In this document: one piece after another, positions 17,406 through 26,240 of the stretch
How the letters are laid out: each line of letters begins with the position of its first letter
How positions within the stretch are numbered: position 1 is the first letter of the stretch
From: SIG78 sp045585955
Lineage (GTDB): Bacteria; Verrucomicrobiota; Lentisphaeria; Victivallales; Victivallaceae
NCBI GenBank assembly: GCA_045585955.1
Contig: JAZMZK010000085.1
Coordinates: forward strand, 24,542-88,541
Length of the DNA stretch: 64,000 nt
Direction of reading: 5' to 3'
Position numbers and translations under genes: made by a program
Notes under the pieces: generated by a model
What the model was told of the DNA's origin: nothing
The model's database searches: none
Seen by the model: the letters and a program-made list of their open reading frames with translations, nothing else

Positions 17406-19133
17406 ATGAGTTTTTCAATTCAGGACTTTGCAGCCAAGAGTACTCCCCTGACCATTGCAGTTGGAGCCGATCACGGCGGGTTTGAAGCCAAAAGTGCTTT
17501 GATCGCCCAGTTGAAGGCAAACAATATCTCCGTAGTTGACTGCGGTGCTTATTCTTTGGAAAAGACCGACGATTATCCGGATTTTGCCGCAGCAGTTGCC
17601 GAAATGGTATCCCGCGGCGATGCTGATGCCGGTATCCTGATCTGCCGTTCCGGTATCGGTATGGCGATCGCCGCCAACCGTTACCATGGCGTGCGTGCTG
17701 CTGTTTGTGAAGATGCTGAAAGCGTGACTCTTTCCCGTCAGCACAACTGTGCCAATGTGGCAGTTCTTTCCGGCGACCACCTGACCGATGATTGCCGCTG
17801 GAAGCTCGTAAGTGCATTTTTGACCACCAAGTTTTCCGGTGAAGATCGTCACGCACGCCGCCTGACCAATCTGGAAAAAGTTACTTACGACGATATTGCC
17901 GCCATCCGCAACGCTGATCCGGCAATCGCCAAGATCATTGACAAAGAAGCCGTTCGTCAGTCCGACGGTATTGAATTGATCGCTTCCGAAAACTTTGCCA
18001 GCTGTGCAGTGCGTGCTGCTCAAGGTTCGGTACTGACCAACAAATATGCCGAAGGTTATCCCGGCAAACGCTACTACAACGGCTGCGAATTTATTGACGA
18101 AATCGAAAGCCTCGCCATCGAACGGGCATGCAAACTTTTCGGTGCCGAAGCTGCCAATGTTCAGCCCCACTCCGGCAGTTCTGCCAACCAGGCAGTTTAC
18201 ATGGCATTGGTCAACCCCGGCGATACAGTGCTTTCCATGAGTCTGGATCACGGCGGGCATTTGACTCACGGTCATCCGCTGAACTTCTCCGGTAAACTCT
18301 ACAACATCGTACCCTACGGTGTAAGTGCCGAAACTGAAATGATCGACTATGATGAAATCGAACGCCTTGCGTTGGAAAATAATCCCAAGATGATCCTTGC
18401 CGGTGCCAGTGCATATCCCCGGATCATTGATTTCCCCCGTTTGCGTGAAATTGCCGACAAAGTCGGTGCCAAACTCTTTGTAGATATGGCGCACATTGCA
18501 GGTTTGGTCGCTGCCGGTGAACACCCCAGCCCGGTGCCTTACGCTGATGTGGTGACTACTACCACCCACAAAACGCTGCGTGGCCCCCGTGCCGGTTTGA
18601 TCCTCTGCCGTGAAGAGTACATCAAAGCGATCAACTCCAAAGTCTTCCCCGGTATGCAGGGCGGTCCGCTGGAACATGTTATTGCCGCTAAAGCCATCTG
18701 CTTCGGCGAAGCCATGACCGATGAGTTCAAGGCTTATCAGAAGCAAGTCCGTACCAATGCCAGAGTGCTGGCTGACGAACTGACCAAGCGTGGTTTCCGC
18801 ATGGTTTCCGGCGGTACTGACAACCATTTGATGCTGGTTGACCTGCGTCCCAAACAGGCCACTGGGAAGGCGGTTGCCAATGCTTTGGATATTGCCCGGA
18901 TCACGGTCAACAAGAACATGATCCCCTTCGACCCCGAAAAGCCTTTTGTCACCAGCGGTATCCGTATCGGTACACCGGCAGTGACCACCCGCGGCATGAA
19001 AGAAGATGCCATGGTTAGAATCGCCGACTTTATCGAACGGGGCGTGGCTTTGCGTGAAGATGTGGAAGGTTTGAAGGCTCTGGGCGAAGAAGTGAAGGCT
19101 TTCACTGCCGATTATCCCATGCCCCAGTTTTGA
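17406..19133 (+). CDS. glyA: Fusion: ribose-5-phosphate isomerase B + serine hydroxymethyltransferase
   Basis: One uninterrupted frame codes for 575 residues. Residues 16-155 are a complete RpiB (ADHGGFEAKSAL, DYPDFA, GILICRSGIGMAIAAN with the catalytic Cys at 80, RQHN with the acid/base His). Residues 159-575 are a complete GlyA (IELIASENF, YAEGYPGKRYY, HSGSSAN, TTTTHKTLRGPR with the PLP lysine near 389, FVTSGIRIGTPA). There is almost no linker. RpiB interconverts ribose- and ribulose-5-phosphate; GlyA makes glycine and methylene-tetrahydrofolate from serine. AAAGGATGG before ATG 17406 fixes the start; an ATG 30 nt upstream lacks a site. serS follows after 27 nt. Confidence 0.93.
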   Translation: MSFSIQDFAAKSTPLTIAVGADHGGFEAKSALIAQLKANNISVVDCGAYSLEKTDDYPDFAAAVAEMVSRGDADAGILICRSGIGMAIAANRYHGVRAAVCEDAESVTLSRQHNCANVAVLSGDHLTDDCRWKLVSAFLTTKFSGEDRHARRLTNLEKVTYDDIAAIRNADPAIAKIIDKEAVRQSDGIELIASENFASCAVRAAQGSVLTNKYAEGYPGKRYYNGCEFIDEIESLAIERACKLFGAEAANVQPHSGSSANQAVYMALVNPGDTVLSMSLDHGGHLTHGHPLNFSGKLYNIVPYGVSAETEMIDYDEIERLALENNPKMILAGASAYPRIIDFPRLREIADKVGAKLFVDMAHIAGLVAAGEHPSPVPYADVVTTTTHKTLRGPRAGLILCREEYIKAINSKVFPGMQGGPLEHVIAAKAICFGEAMTDEFKAYQKQVRTNARVLADELTKRGFRMVSGGTDNHLMLVDLRPKQATGKAVANALDIARITVNKNMIPFDPEKPFVTSGIRIGTPAVTTRGMKEDAMVRIADFIERGVALREDVEGLKALGEEVKAFTADYPMPQF

Positions 19134-19160
19134 TGTGGTTTGAATTTTTGAGGTTGAAAA

Positions 19161-20408
19161 ATGATTGATTTGAGAATTCTCCGGGAAAATCCGGAGCTGA
19201 TTAAGAAGAACTGCGCCCGCCGGGGTAGTGCCGTAAATGTTGATACACTTATTGCTTTGGATGTGGAATACCGCAACTTACTGGGCGAAGTGGAAAACAT
19301 GCGTTCGGAACGCAACCGCTTGAGCAAAGAGTGCAAAGATAATCCCGCCGCCCGGGATCAGGTGCGTGAACTTAAAGAACGCCTCTCTGCCAGCGAAGGT
19401 CACTTGAACCGTCTGGAAGATAAAATGAACGCTATGGCGGCATTTCTGCCCAACTTGCTGGCAGATGATGTGCCCGATGGTCAGACCGATGCCGATAATG
19501 TTGAACTGCGTAAAGTCGGTACTATTCCGCAGTTTGACTTTAAGGTGCGGGATCATCAGGAACTGGGCGAAATGCTGGATATTATTGATACCCAGCGTGG
19601 TGCAAAAGTTGCCCAGAGCGGTTTCTACTACTGGAAAGGCAAGGGTGCCCAGCTGGTTCAGGCATTGTTCTTCTGGACCCAGCGTGAACTGGTCAACCGT
19701 GGTTTCCAGCTTTTTATGACCCCCTGTCTTGCCAAAGAAAAAACTCTGTTCGGTACCGGTTATCTGCCGTTCTTTGCCGACCAGACCTATGCTCTTAAAG
19801 ATGAAGATCTGGCTTTGATCGGTACATCTGAACAGACTCTGGTCGGTTTCCATGCCGACGAAGTGCTGGATGGAGCAAAGTTGCCCTTGTGCTATACAGC
19901 TTACACTCCCTGCTTCCGTACCGAATCCGGCAGCTATGGTAAAGCCAGCCGGGGGATTTTCCGGGTACACCAGTTCCACAAGGTTGAGCAGATCATCTTC
20001 TGCAAACCCCAGGATTCTGTGAAGTTCCACGAGTTCTGTCTGGAAAATGAAGAATATTTGCTCCAGCAGCTTGGTTTGCCCTACCATGTGGTCAATGTCT
20101 GCGTTGGCGACTTGGGCGCACCCGGTTACAAAAAGTACGATATCGAAGCATGGTTTGCCGGTTTTGATGCTTACCGGGAAGTTACCAGCAATACCAACTT
20201 GACTGAATTTCAGAGCCGTCGTCTGAACATCCGCTACAAGGATGGCGACGAACGCGGGTTTGTTCACACCATCAGCGCAACCGCTATGACCGACCGGGCC
20301 GCTATTGCCATTTTGGAAAACAATCAGCGTGCCGATGGCTCCGTGGTGGTACCTGAAGTGCTGCGGCCTTTCACCGGCTTTGATGTCATTGAACCGGTCA
20401 AGAACTGA
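19161..20408 (+). CDS. serS: Serine--tRNA ligase
   Basis: The protein has 415 residues. The N-terminal long coiled-coil arm (about residues 30-100; MRSERNRLSKE, LKERLSASEGHLNRLEDKM) binds tRNA(Ser). The class II catalytic core has motif 1 around FFWTQRELVNRGFQLFMTPCLA, motif 2 TPCFRTESGSYGKASRGIFRVHQFHKVE and motif 3 near ATAMTDRAAIAILENNQ. It sits directly after the serine-using GlyA fusion, a sensible metabolic pairing, and nadD starts 2 nt after its stop. Confidence 0.96.
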   Translation: MIDLRILRENPELIKKNCARRGSAVNVDTLIALDVEYRNLLGEVENMRSERNRLSKECKDNPAARDQVRELKERLSASEGHLNRLEDKMNAMAAFLPNLLADDVPDGQTDADNVELRKVGTIPQFDFKVRDHQELGEMLDIIDTQRGAKVAQSGFYYWKGKGAQLVQALFFWTQRELVNRGFQLFMTPCLAKEKTLFGTGYLPFFADQTYALKDEDLALIGTSEQTLVGFHADEVLDGAKLPLCYTAYTPCFRTESGSYGKASRGIFRVHQFHKVEQIIFCKPQDSVKFHEFCLENEEYLLQQLGLPYHVVNVCVGDLGAPGYKKYDIEAWFAGFDAYREVTSNTNLTEFQSRRLNIRYKDGDERGFVHTISATAMTDRAAIAILENNQRADGSVVVPEVLRPFTGFDVIEPVKN

Positions 20409-20410
20409 TC

Positions 20411-21052
20411 TTGACTGTGTTGAGTGAAACAACTTTCAGCAAAAAACGCATCGCCTTTTTGGGCGGTGCGTTTGATCCCCCGCACCCCGGGCACGAAATG
20501 CTTGCCCGGAAGGTTCTGGAATTGGGGGTGAGTGATCTTGTTTTGTGGGTTCCCAGCTGGGCACCACCCCACAAGGCGGCCGGTCGGATGAGTGACTTTT
20601 CTCACCGGTTGGCGATGGTCAAACTGATTGCTGACAGAATACCCGGTTGTGAGGTGTCTGATATTGAAGCAAGAAAATGCTTTGATCCTTCCTATTCCTA
20701 TAAAGTGCTTGAGGCGCTGCAAAGCGAATATCCTGACAGTGAATTGCAACTTTTGATCGGTCAGGACAGTCTTGAACAATTGCATACATGGTATTGCGCC
20801 CGCAAGTTGGCAGAAAAATATACCATATTGGCGTTCCCCCGTAAAGATGAAAAGAGCAGGGCGGTTCAATTGCCAATAGATTTTTGGGGCGAAAAGTTGT
20901 ATAAAAAATTGCAAAAAAGTCTGATTCCAAGCGAATATATTGAAATATCTTCAACTAATTTGCGAAAAGAATTGGCAAAAAGGGCAAATGTAGAGCATAT
21001 TATCAACAAAGATGTGCTCCGTTATATAGAAAAACACGGTTTGTACCGCTGA
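20411..21052 (+). CDS. nadD: Nicotinate-nucleotide adenylyltransferase
   Basis: The protein has about 213 residues. The nucleotidyltransferase motif GGAFDPPHPGHEMLA near residue 18, the WVPSWAPPHK loop and the C-terminal EYIEISSTNLRKEL are typical of NadD. It makes deamido-NAD from nicotinate mononucleotide and ATP. No ATG lies near the start of the conserved region; possible starts are TTG 20411, GTG 20417 and TTG 20420, all within a few bases of the serS stop, so translation is probably coupled to serS. The nadD-rsfS order is common in bacteria. Confidence 0.93.
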   Translation: MTVLSETTFSKKRIAFLGGAFDPPHPGHEMLARKVLELGVSDLVLWVPSWAPPHKAAGRMSDFSHRLAMVKLIADRIPGCEVSDIEARKCFDPSYSYKVLEALQSEYPDSELQLLIGQDSLEQLHTWYCARKLAEKYTILAFPRKDEKSRAVQLPIDFWGEKLYKKLQKSLIPSEYIEISSTNLRKELAKRANVEHIINKDVLRYIEKHGLYR

Positions 21053-21070
21053 AAATAGAGAGGTTTAATT

Positions 21071-21433
21071 ATGGCTGATTATCAGAAAGAAGAACAGCTG
21101 GCACGCTTTTGTGCCGAACAGGCATTGGAAAAACTCGGCAGCGATGTGGTGGCTTTGAATGTGCGTGACATCAGCAGTATTGCCGATTATTTTGTGATCG
21201 TTACCGCTACAAGTGTACCCCATTTGAAAGCATTGGTCGGTCATTTGGAAGATGTGGTGCGTGAGAAATTCCAGCGGCGGGCTTTGGCGGTTGATGGCGA
21301 ACATACCAGCGGCTGGGTGCTTATCGACTTTGGCAGTGTGCTGATCCATGTTATGGATGAAGAAGCCCGAACCAAGTATGAACTGGAACGGCTTTGGGGG
21401 GATGCTCCCCGTTTGGAAATAGCTGCTGATTAA
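21071..21433 (+). CDS. rsfS: Ribosomal silencing factor RsfS
   Basis: The protein has 120 residues. Family hallmarks are ALNVRDISSIADYFVIVTATS, the WVLIDFGSVLIHVMDEEAR core and the closing YELERLWGDAP. RsfS binds ribosomal protein uL14 and blocks subunit joining in poor nutrient conditions. It has an AGAGG ribosome binding site and follows nadD by 18 nt, the classical arrangement. Confidence 0.94.
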   Translation: MADYQKEEQLARFCAEQALEKLGSDVVALNVRDISSIADYFVIVTATSVPHLKALVGHLEDVVREKFQRRALAVDGEHTSGWVLIDFGSVLIHVMDEEARTKYELERLWGDAPRLEIAAD

Positions 21434-21457
21434 ATATTTGCAATATCGGGTAGGACG

Positions 21458-22090
21458 ATGGATTGGTCTTTCAGAGAAAAATGGGATGAATATACCTGGT
21501 CAAAGGAGATACGCAAAGATGAATTGCGTATTGCCGGGTATTTTCGTGCTTTGAAAAACTGCCTTGACTTGCCCGGCGAAGAGGATATGATCTTTAAACG
21601 GTTGATGAGTCAGCCGGAATTGGTGCCCACCGGAGTAAGTGATCCTTTGCGTACTCTGAAACTGGAAATGGAACAGTGGGAAGATGATCCCGATGAAAAT
21701 TCAGCAATGGATAATCGCCGTCGCAATTCCTTTGAGCCTGCCCGGCGAGTCGAAAAACTGGTCGTAGAGTGGAACTTGCTGGCTGCGGCTCATATTGGGT
21801 GTGAATATAACCAGAAAGTGTTGACTGTAACTTGCTCTTTCGGCAAGCTGTTGTCAAGAATATACAATTTTGCTGATACGGAAGATTCCGCCGGGACTTT
21901 GGCTTTACGGAGGAGTTTGCTCAAACATGCTTTGGCTGATTTGAACGAACTTATGCAGTCGTTTGTTTTTTTTACAGACGGTGTTTCTCTGGATATACCG
22001 GTGGACTTTTCTGAAAAATTCTTTACTCCGCTGGCATTTGTCCGGGAGTTGATAATCGATAAACTTAAAGAGTTGAATACGCTGGCTTGA
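21458..22090 (+). CDS. Uncharacterised cytoplasmic protein
   Basis: The protein has 210 residues, no signal peptide and no membrane segment. It is predicted to be mostly helical, with an acidic middle (EQWEDDPDENSAMDNRRR), many Leu and Glu, and several conserved-looking Trp residues at the N-terminus (MDWSFREKWDEYTWSKE). I do not recognise a family. It starts 24 nt after rsfS and ends at a strong bidirectional terminator, so it is the last gene of the glyA-serS-nadD-rsfS operon and may have a translation-related role (inference from position only). Confidence 0.7.
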   Translation: MDWSFREKWDEYTWSKEIRKDELRIAGYFRALKNCLDLPGEEDMIFKRLMSQPELVPTGVSDPLRTLKLEMEQWEDDPDENSAMDNRRRNSFEPARRVEKLVVEWNLLAAAHIGCEYNQKVLTVTCSFGKLLSRIYNFADTEDSAGTLALRRSLLKHALADLNELMQSFVFFTDGVSLDIPVDFSEKFFTPLAFVRELIIDKLKELNTLA

Positions 22091-22110
22091 AAATATTTAA
22101 ACTGCAAAAA

Positions 22111-22150
22111 AAATGCTGTCAGACTTTTTTAGTTTGACAGCATTTTTTTG
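22111..22150. terminator. Bidirectional terminator between converging genes
   Basis: AAATGCTGTCA and TGACAGCATTT form an 11-bp stem with A-rich sequence on one side and a T run on the other, so it can stop transcription of both the 210-aa gene and guaA. Confidence 0.9.
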
Positions 22151-22177
22151 TTTTGCAATTTATTCAATCACAAAAAC

Positions 22178-23452
22178 TTATTCCCACTCAATGGTCCCCG
22201 GGGGCTTGGCGGTGATATCGTAGACCACACGGTTGACTCCGTCAACTTCATGGACAATGCGGTCAGACATCTTTTCCAACAGTTCCCACGGCAGGTGTAC
22301 CACTTGGGCGGTCACTGCATCTACACTGTTGATGGAGCGTATGGCAATGACATAATCGTAACTGCGGCAGCCGTTGCGGATGCCCACAGTTTTGACCGGT
22401 ACAAAAATAGCGAAAGTCTGCCAGGTTTTGTGATACCAACCTGAAGCGTAGAGTTCTTCAGTAACAATGGCATCGGCTTCCCGCAGCATGGCGAGAGTTT
22501 CCCGCTTGATCGCTCCCACATGCCGGACACCCAGCGAGGGTCCGGGGAAGGGGTGGCGGTCAAGCATTTCCGGCGGCAAACCCAGAAGTTTACCAACTTT
22601 GCGGACTTCATCTTTGAAAAGCCGTTCCACCGGTTCAACCAGTTTGAATTTGAGGTCTTCGGGCAAGCCGCCTACATTGTGATGGCTCTTGATCACCCCG
22701 GCAGGATTGCCGTCAAAGGAGATGCTTTCCAGAATATCGGGGTAAATGGTACCCTGACCGAGGAAAGGAGCGTTGACTTTCTTGGCAGCTTCGGCAAAGA
22801 CATCAATAAATTCCTTACCGATAATTTTGCGTTTCTTTTCCGGTTCATCCACTCCGGCAAGTTTGTCGAGGAAACGGTCTACTGCATCTACGCAAACCAG
22901 ATTCATTTTGAAGTTGCGTTCAAAAACTTCCCGAACCTGTTCTTCTTCGCCCTTACGCAGCAAACCGTGATTCACAAATACACAAGTCAACCGGTCGCCG
23001 ATAGCTTTGTGGATAAGTGCTGCCACTACCGAGGAATCCACCCCGCCGGAAAGCCCCAGTACCACAGTACCGTCGCCGACCTGTTCCTGAATATCTTTGA
23101 CTGCATCGTCGATGAAGTTTTCCAACTTCCACAATCCCTGACACTTGCAAGTATCAGTACAGAATTTTACTGCTGATGCAACAGCATCGGCAGTGTTGTT
23201 GTCTTTAATTTCCAGGATCATCACCGGGATCCCGGTATCCTGAAAGCGTTTGAGATCTTCGGCGTGTTCAACAGCTTCGGCATCTTTACAAATGATCAAA
23301 CCGACCGGAGCTTCCTCCTGAAGCCGGTTTACCGGAACGGTTCTGGGCATAACCATCGTGTAGATGTTGTTATCCCGGATACCGCGGGCAAGTTTCTGGC
23401 TGACAGAACAGCCAAAGTCGAGCAGGACGACCGTTTCTGGCGTATGCTTCAT
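22178..23452 (-). CDS. guaA: GMP synthase with degenerate, shortened glutaminase domain
   Basis: The protein has 424 residues against about 520 for normal GuaA. The ATP pyrophosphatase domain is complete (LGLSGGVDSS near residue 133, GTIYPDILES, IKSHHNVGGLPE), as is the dimerisation domain to the C-terminal GTIEWE. The N-terminal domain begins normally (VVLLDFG), but at the nucleophile position GIPVFGVCYG is replaced by GIPVMILEIKD near residue 81, and about 100 residues that should hold the catalytic His and Glu are gone. It should therefore use free ammonia or a separate glutaminase. An alternative start at 23497 also has a good ribosome binding site (GAGGTG). Confidence 0.9.
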   Translation of the reverse strand: MKHTPETVVLLDFGCSVSQKLARGIRDNNIYTMVMPRTVPVNRLQEEAPVGLIICKDAEAVEHAEDLKRFQDTGIPVMILEIKDNNTADAVASAVKFCTDTCKCQGLWKLENFIDDAVKDIQEQVGDGTVVLGLSGGVDSSVVAALIHKAIGDRLTCVFVNHGLLRKGEEEQVREVFERNFKMNLVCVDAVDRFLDKLAGVDEPEKKRKIIGKEFIDVFAEAAKKVNAPFLGQGTIYPDILESISFDGNPAGVIKSHHNVGGLPEDLKFKLVEPVERLFKDEVRKVGKLLGLPPEMLDRHPFPGPSLGVRHVGAIKRETLAMLREADAIVTEELYASGWYHKTWQTFAIFVPVKTVGIRNGCRSYDYVIAIRSINSVDAVTAQVVHLPWELLEKMSDRIVHEVDGVNRVVYDITAKPPGTIEWE

Positions 23453-23497
23453 TTTTTTTGTTTCCTTACTTGGAAAAAGGTTGATTTTTCTCTGCAT

Positions 23498-23775
23498 TTA
23501 AAATACACCTCAAGCCGAAAATTTCAATACAGTAAAATAAAAAAAATAAAATTTTTATCGCTACTCTCTCCAGGTATACAACTTTTTGTTCCATCATGGC
23601 GGCGCAGAGAGGGTGGAATATGGTAAAATGTTTGATTTTTGTTGAAAAAAAAGTGACTTCCCGGTCAAAAACAGACTTGCAAAAAATGAAAATCGTGTTA
23701 AATTACTTTAATAAATAAACTTTTTAGTGTATTGTAACAATATTACATTATATATAATATAAGGATTGAGCGAGA
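23498..23775. promoter_or_regulatory. Divergent intergenic region between guaA and the tolC-like gene
   Basis: This AT-rich spacer must hold promoters for both genes. The best + strand candidate is TTGCAA at 23677 with TAAATT near 23699 (16-nt spacing). A TATAAT lies at 23753, but it is too close to the start to leave a normal leader. Nothing else is recognisable. Confidence 0.3.
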
Positions 23776-25518
23776 ATGAAACACACTCACTTGCGTTGGT
23801 TGCCTGCGATCGCCTGTTGCGGTTTGCTGGCAGTAAGTGCGACAGGTTGCGGCAGAGGTTACACGCCGCCTGCCGGGGATTACAAGTTTGACACTTTCAG
23901 TGAACGGGAGCGCTCGCAGGCAGATAATATTCTGCGCTCGATCAAAACTTTGACATTGGAAGATGCCCAGAAAATAGCATTGTTGAATAACCCCAATTAT
24001 ATTTCTGCCTATCACTCTGTAAACGCAGCTAAAATGCGTTATTACAAGTCTTTTGCCTCTTATTCGCCGACTTTTACCATGAGTGCCGGCTGGGAGGGCG
24101 GGATCACTGATTATAAATCCCAGCAGGGGTCCATGGCAAACCGGTCAACTAATCCGAATGAAAATTACAACAGCACTTTTTCCGGTAATATCTCTGCAAG
24201 TTGGGTGTTGTTCGACGGTTTGAGCCGGGAATTCGGCATCATGGCTGCCAAGCATAGCTATTCCAGTGCCGTGGCTTTGAACGATAACGCCCGCCGTCAG
24301 CTTTTGTTGGCGGTCGCCCAGGCATACTACGATATATTGCTGGCAAATGAAAACCGGCGTATTGCTTTGGAAGATATGAGCTTTCAGCTGAAAAACCTGC
24401 GGGAAACTGAAATCAAACATCAGTATGGTGCAGTGCCGCTTTCGGATGTGCTTAACTTCCAGATCCAGGTCAATCAGGCTGACTCCAACCGTTTGACTGC
24501 TGAATATAACTACTCAACAGCTCTTTATACTCTGGCTGCTCTGATGGGCTACCCTGAAGGAACGATCCCGGATACGATCAAGTTCCCGGAAATCAAGTAC
24601 GAGAGCGAATCACTTTTGTTGAGTGTTGATACTTATCTGGATATGGCTCTTGCCAACCGACCTGACCTCAAGAGTTATCGTGAACAGCTCAAGATCAGTG
24701 AGTATCAGCTCTATCAGACTTACAGTGCTTATTCGCCCGAAATCACGGCCAGTGCATCTTATTCGCTTACCGGCAGCAAAACCATCTATCATGGCAGTAC
24801 TGCTGCCAGTCAGGGGGGGTACAGCCGCAGTACCGATACTCAGGCTTTGAGTTACGGTGTTACTGCTGAATGGGTTATTTTTAATGGGTTCCAGCGCTAT
24901 AATGCAGTTCGTGAAGCCAGGGCCAATTTGGCTGTTGCAGAATTTTCAACTGCACAAGCGTGGTTGAATGTCGTCAATGATGTGCGTACTGCATATGCAA
25001 ATTATGATGTAAATATCAAACAGGCCAACCTTTACTTTGCCATCAGGAAATTGGTGTTTGAACAGCGCGATCTGGTGCAGGCCGAATACGATGCCGGGCA
25101 GGCGGAAATCGTGCGTTTGAATGAAGCTCAGCGAAATGTGGTTTCGGCAGAAGGTACTCTGGTGCAGGCTCTTGCCAATGTGCAGAAAGCTCGTGCCCAG
25201 TTGGAAGCTGCTGCTAATGTGAACAACCTCGGTCGTGGCTTTGAACAGGTCAGCGGTGCGGCAGTAACCTTGGAAGTGCTTGCCAAACAGGGTATGCAGG
25301 ATAATGTTGCCGGAGTAGCAGATCAAGAGGAAGTTGATCGTTATCTGGCACTTGCGGAAGCTGCTGCTGAAGCAGAAGCAGAGGCTGAAGAAAAGCAGGA
25401 TGTAGATGAAGCTGCCAGCGAAAAAGCTGCTGCCAATAAGAAAGCTGCTGAAATTGCTGCCGATAAAAAGGCTGATAAAAATCCGGCAGGCTTTGTTGGC
25501 CCCCAGCCGAGAAAATAA
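23776..25518 (+). CDS. TolC-family outer-membrane efflux lipoprotein
   Basis: The protein has 580 residues. The signal peptide ends in the lipobox VSATGC, so the mature protein is an N-terminally lipidated outer-membrane protein like OprM. Two TolC repeats follow (first with LTLEDAQKIALLNNP and ISASWVLFDGLSREFG, second with YLDMALANRPDLKSYREQ and VTAEWVIFNGFQRYNAVREA), each with long helices for the periplasmic tunnel. The last about 60 residues are unusual: a tail rich in Ala, Glu and Lys, probably coiled or disordered. No membrane-fusion or inner-membrane pump gene is adjacent, so the export partner must be encoded elsewhere. Confidence 0.9.
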   Translation: MKHTHLRWLPAIACCGLLAVSATGCGRGYTPPAGDYKFDTFSERERSQADNILRSIKTLTLEDAQKIALLNNPNYISAYHSVNAAKMRYYKSFASYSPTFTMSAGWEGGITDYKSQQGSMANRSTNPNENYNSTFSGNISASWVLFDGLSREFGIMAAKHSYSSAVALNDNARRQLLLAVAQAYYDILLANENRRIALEDMSFQLKNLRETEIKHQYGAVPLSDVLNFQIQVNQADSNRLTAEYNYSTALYTLAALMGYPEGTIPDTIKFPEIKYESESLLLSVDTYLDMALANRPDLKSYREQLKISEYQLYQTYSAYSPEITASASYSLTGSKTIYHGSTAASQGGYSRSTDTQALSYGVTAEWVIFNGFQRYNAVREARANLAVAEFSTAQAWLNVVNDVRTAYANYDVNIKQANLYFAIRKLVFEQRDLVQAEYDAGQAEIVRLNEAQRNVVSAEGTLVQALANVQKARAQLEAAANVNNLGRGFEQVSGAAVTLEVLAKQGMQDNVAGVADQEEVDRYLALAEAAAEAEAEAEEKQDVDEAASEKAAANKKAAEIAADKKADKNPAGFVGPQPRK

Positions 25519-25646
25519 GAAATATCATATTGCCGGAGAAGTGTATATTTTTTCTCCGGCAAATCACAATTCATAAACAACGCTCTCCGGTAATGATTTA
25601 AACTGCCGGGGGGCTGGTTGTGTATCAGGCTCCGGAGTTGTAATAA

Positions 25647-26240
25647 ATGGGATTTATCAAACGAAAAAAATATATGCTTCAAACTTACGGTAATGAAAGT
25701 TTGAAAAAAGCATCCGAACCGGTAACTGTTTTTGACCGTGAACTTGTTGAGCTTGCCAAATATATGATCCGGGCAATGCATGTGCTTAACGGTATAGGTT
25801 TGGCTGCCGTACAAATTGGGGTTCATAAACGATTGATCGTTATTGATGTGCCGCAAAGCAGCATGGGGAATCCACCTACTCCCGGCGAAATACAGCTGCT
25901 GCCCCAGATGCCGCTGGCGTTGGTAAATCCGGAAATCATCGGCTTCGGTGAGGAAACAGAACCTTACGATGAAGGATGTCTTTCTGTTCCGGAGATTTAT
26001 GCTTCTGTAATACGGCCGCGCTTGATCAAAGTCCGGGCACAGGATCTTACCGGGGCAAGTTTTGAATTTGAGTGCGGCGGGTTGCTTGCCAGATGTATTC
26101 AGCACGAAGTTGACCATCTTAACGGATTCGTATTTACAGACCGCCTGACCGATGAGGTAAAAGCAACGGTTGCGGATGAGCTTGCTGCTTTAGAACGGCG
26201 GGGCAAAAAGTTTAAATTTCAGCGGGAAATCAAGGAATGA
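25647..26240 (+). CDS. def: Peptide deformylase
   Basis: The protein has 197 residues. All three deformylase motifs are present: GIGLAAVQIG near residue 50, DEGCLSVPE near residue 112 and QHEVDHLNG near residue 151, giving the Cys and two His metal ligands and the catalytic Glu. It removes the formyl group from new proteins. ATG 25647 has GGAG nine bases upstream; the ATG at 25674 would also leave the enzyme intact. It overlaps the next gene by 4 nt (ATGA). Confidence 0.95.
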   Translation: MGFIKRKKYMLQTYGNESLKKASEPVTVFDRELVELAKYMIRAMHVLNGIGLAAVQIGVHKRLIVIDVPQSSMGNPPTPGEIQLLPQMPLALVNPEIIGFGEETEPYDEGCLSVPEIYASVIRPRLIKVRAQDLTGASFEFECGGLLARCIQHEVDHLNGFVFTDRLTDEVKATVADELAALERRGKKFKFQREIKE

